Virus record (IMG/VR): IMGVR_UViG_3300022540_000373
Location: 1 to 21,766 of that record
Length of the DNA stretch: 21,766 nt
DNA from: a virus
Strand: one strand, 5' to 3'
Shown here: piece by piece, positions 21,148-21,766 of the stretch
Layout of the letters: each line of letters begins with the position of its first letter
Numbering within the stretch: the first letter of the stretch is position 1
Translations under genes and position numbers: made by a program
The notes under the pieces: model-generated
Databases searched by the model: none
Told to the model about the DNA's origin: nothing
What the model saw: the letters and a program-made list of their open reading frames with translations, nothing else

Positions 21148-21222
21148 GGCTCTATAGTTTAATCGGGAAAATGCTGGACTGTCAATCCGGTGTCGGGAGA
21201 TCGAAACTCCCTAGAGCCGCCA
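21148..21222 (+). tRNA. tRNA-Asp (GTC)
   Basis: A 75-nt cloverleaf with all four arms. The acceptor GGCTCTA/TAGAGCC is perfect; G73 and CCA are encoded. Anticodon stem CTGGA/TCCGG with loop CTGTCAA gives anticodon GTC at 21181-21183. T stem GGGAG/CTCCC has loop ATCGAAA, with A in place of the usual T54. The variable region is four bases, one shorter than usual, and the D stem GTTT/AAAT is weak. It follows the permuted element by 11 nt and is 6 nt ahead of tRNA-Gln, so the group is probably one transcript. Confidence 0.9.
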
Positions 21223-21228
21223 ATATGT

Positions 21229-21305
21229 TGGGAAGTGGCGCAGTCTGGTAGCGCACGGCGTTTTGAGCGCCTTGGTCGTGGGTTCAAATCCTACCTTCCC
21301 AGCCA
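21229..21305 (+). tRNA. tRNA-Gln (TTG)
   Basis: A 77-nt cloverleaf starting with U1, as in bacterial tRNA-Gln: acceptor TGGGAAG/CTTCCCA is perfect, with G73 and CCA encoded. D stem GCGC/GCGC. Anticodon stem CGGCG/CGCCT has a C-T mismatch at the outer pair; loop TTTTGAG gives anticodon TTG. T stem GTGGG/CCTAC includes one G-T pair, loop TTCAAAT. It ends 13 nt before the ATG of the next gene. Confidence 0.9.
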
Positions 21306-21318
21306 ACATCCAAATACA

Positions 21319-21687
21319 ATGTCAAAAATAAAACCGATCATCAACGTTACAATATTCGACCGGACGCAGACTGATATCGAGTGGGCGCAAGAAATAGGAA
21401 TATCGTTCAGTGCTTTTTACACTCGCAGGTATCGTTATCCTGATTCACAGCATATGTGGATCAAGAAGCCGGGATACCTTAATACGAATGTTGCACGGAG
21501 GACGTATCTTGTTAATGAAGACGGGATTAAAAAGAGTATTGATAATTGGATGAAACATTATAAAGTCGTGATTCCCGATGATCCGCTTCGACGTAATTCA
21601 TTGAAGCAGAAACTCAAGTGGAGAGTGAAACAAGTGAATTGGAGTTTTGATCGTGCGTTTACGGATGGGATATTTAGGGAAGAATGA
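21319..21687 (+). CDS. Small basic protein of unknown function between tRNA genes
   Basis: A protein of 122 residues from the ATG at 21319 (MSKIKPIINVTIF). An in-frame ATG at 21190 lies inside tRNA-Asp and its frame would run through tRNA-Gln, so I reject it. Residues about 17-45, DIEWAQEIGISFSAFYTRRYRYPDSQHMW, look like a short helix-turn-helix-like segment, and the C-terminal half is rich in Lys, Arg and Trp (RRNSLKQKLKWRVKQVNWSFDRAF). There is no clear ribosome binding site. A DNA- or RNA-binding role is possible, but no family is recognised. The stop codon's last A is also the first base of the tRNA-like sequence that follows. Confidence 0.6.
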   Translation: MSKIKPIINVTIFDRTQTDIEWAQEIGISFSAFYTRRYRYPDSQHMWIKKPGYLNTNVARRTYLVNEDGIKKSIDNWMKHYKVVIPDDPLRRNSLKQKLKWRVKQVNWSFDRAFTDGIFREE

Positions 21688-21766
21688 GAGAGTGTGTGGT
21701 ATATTGGTAGGCCGTCAATTCTAAATCAGAGTTGATATAATGCGGGTTTGATTCCTGTCCTCTCTT
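21687..21766 (+). tRNA. tRNA-like sequence, noncanonical, cut by window end
   Basis: An acceptor AGAGAG/CTCTCT (21687-21692/21760-21765; the seventh pair is T-C), a T arm GCGGG-TTTGATT-CCTGT (21742-21758), and GG-TA at 21706-21709 as in a D loop. The anticodon region is a long stem TCAATTC/GAGTTGA (21715-21721/21729-21735) with loop TAAATCA, which lacks the normal T33; the D stem is weak. I give no anticodon. The window stops at the base after the acceptor, so the CCA end cannot be seen. It may be a diverged tRNA, or another unusual processed form. Confidence 0.5.

Noticed and set aside
21190-21318. N-terminal extension of the small basic protein
   Set aside because: This part of the frame runs through the tRNA-Asp 3' end and all of tRNA-Gln, so the ATG at 21319 is the likely start.
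1-21766. CRISPR array, insertion sequence or transposase
   Set aside because: No regularly spaced repeats, terminal inverted repeats or transposase-like proteins were seen.

Overview
The window is a densely packed bacteriophage genome segment (roughly 43-45% GC by eye). The tail sheath, tail tube, gp25-like wedge, J-like baseplate and spike genes show a contractile-tailed (myovirus-type) phage. The host cannot be named from this sequence. All three complete tRNA bodies encode their CCA end, and many genes carry AGGAG-type ribosome binding sites, as expected for a phage of bacteria.

From about 626 to 19937 nearly everything lies on the minus strand as one head-tail-baseplate-fibre operon with gaps of 0-12 nt or 1-4 nt overlaps. 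Read from right to left in the direction of transcription it runs: pentapeptide-repeat protein, small basic protein, Mu gpF/SPP1 gp7-like minor head protein, three membrane proteins, DUF2213-type prohead protease with a nested scaffold start, capsid cement-like protein, DUF2184-type major capsid protein, coiled-coil protein, neck proteins, DUF3383-type sheath, DUF3277-type tube, a tail protein, tail assembly chaperone with a -1 frameshift on an A9 run, short tape measure, hub, plug, gp138-like spike, gp25, J-like, DUF2612-like, tail fibre and fibre-assembly-like protein. Portal and terminase genes, normally just upstream of the minor head gene, are absent. A consensus-like minus-strand promoter (19978-20005) probably starts the operon. 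At the far left a plus-strand gene, cut by the window edge, converges on the operon with overlapping stop codons.

The right end (20160-21766) is plus-strand: a coiled-coil protein, an RNA region, tRNA-Asp, tRNA-Gln, a small basic protein and a tRNA-like sequence cut by the window end.

The most striking feature is at about 20793-21136, a circularly permuted tRNA gene. The T arm, 3' acceptor strand and CCA come first, then a 15-nt linker, then the 5' acceptor strand, D arm, UGA anticodon arm and most of a long variable arm. The 7-bp acceptor stem, 5-bp T stem and the variable arm are rebuilt only when the two ends are joined. The flanks pair with each other (13 bp in two blocks, plus a 7-bp helix extended past a bulged U to a G-C pair) in the order expected of a group I intron opened in P8. 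I infer a natural permuted intron-exon system: the flanks splice, release a circular RNA, and RNase P and 3' processing remove the linker to give a linear tRNA.

Other observations of note are a recurrent S-M-D-(D/E) motif shared by capsid, scaffold/protease and minor head proteins but not seen in the tail proteins (a candidate prohead-protease processing site), and the membrane-protein cassette inside the head module.
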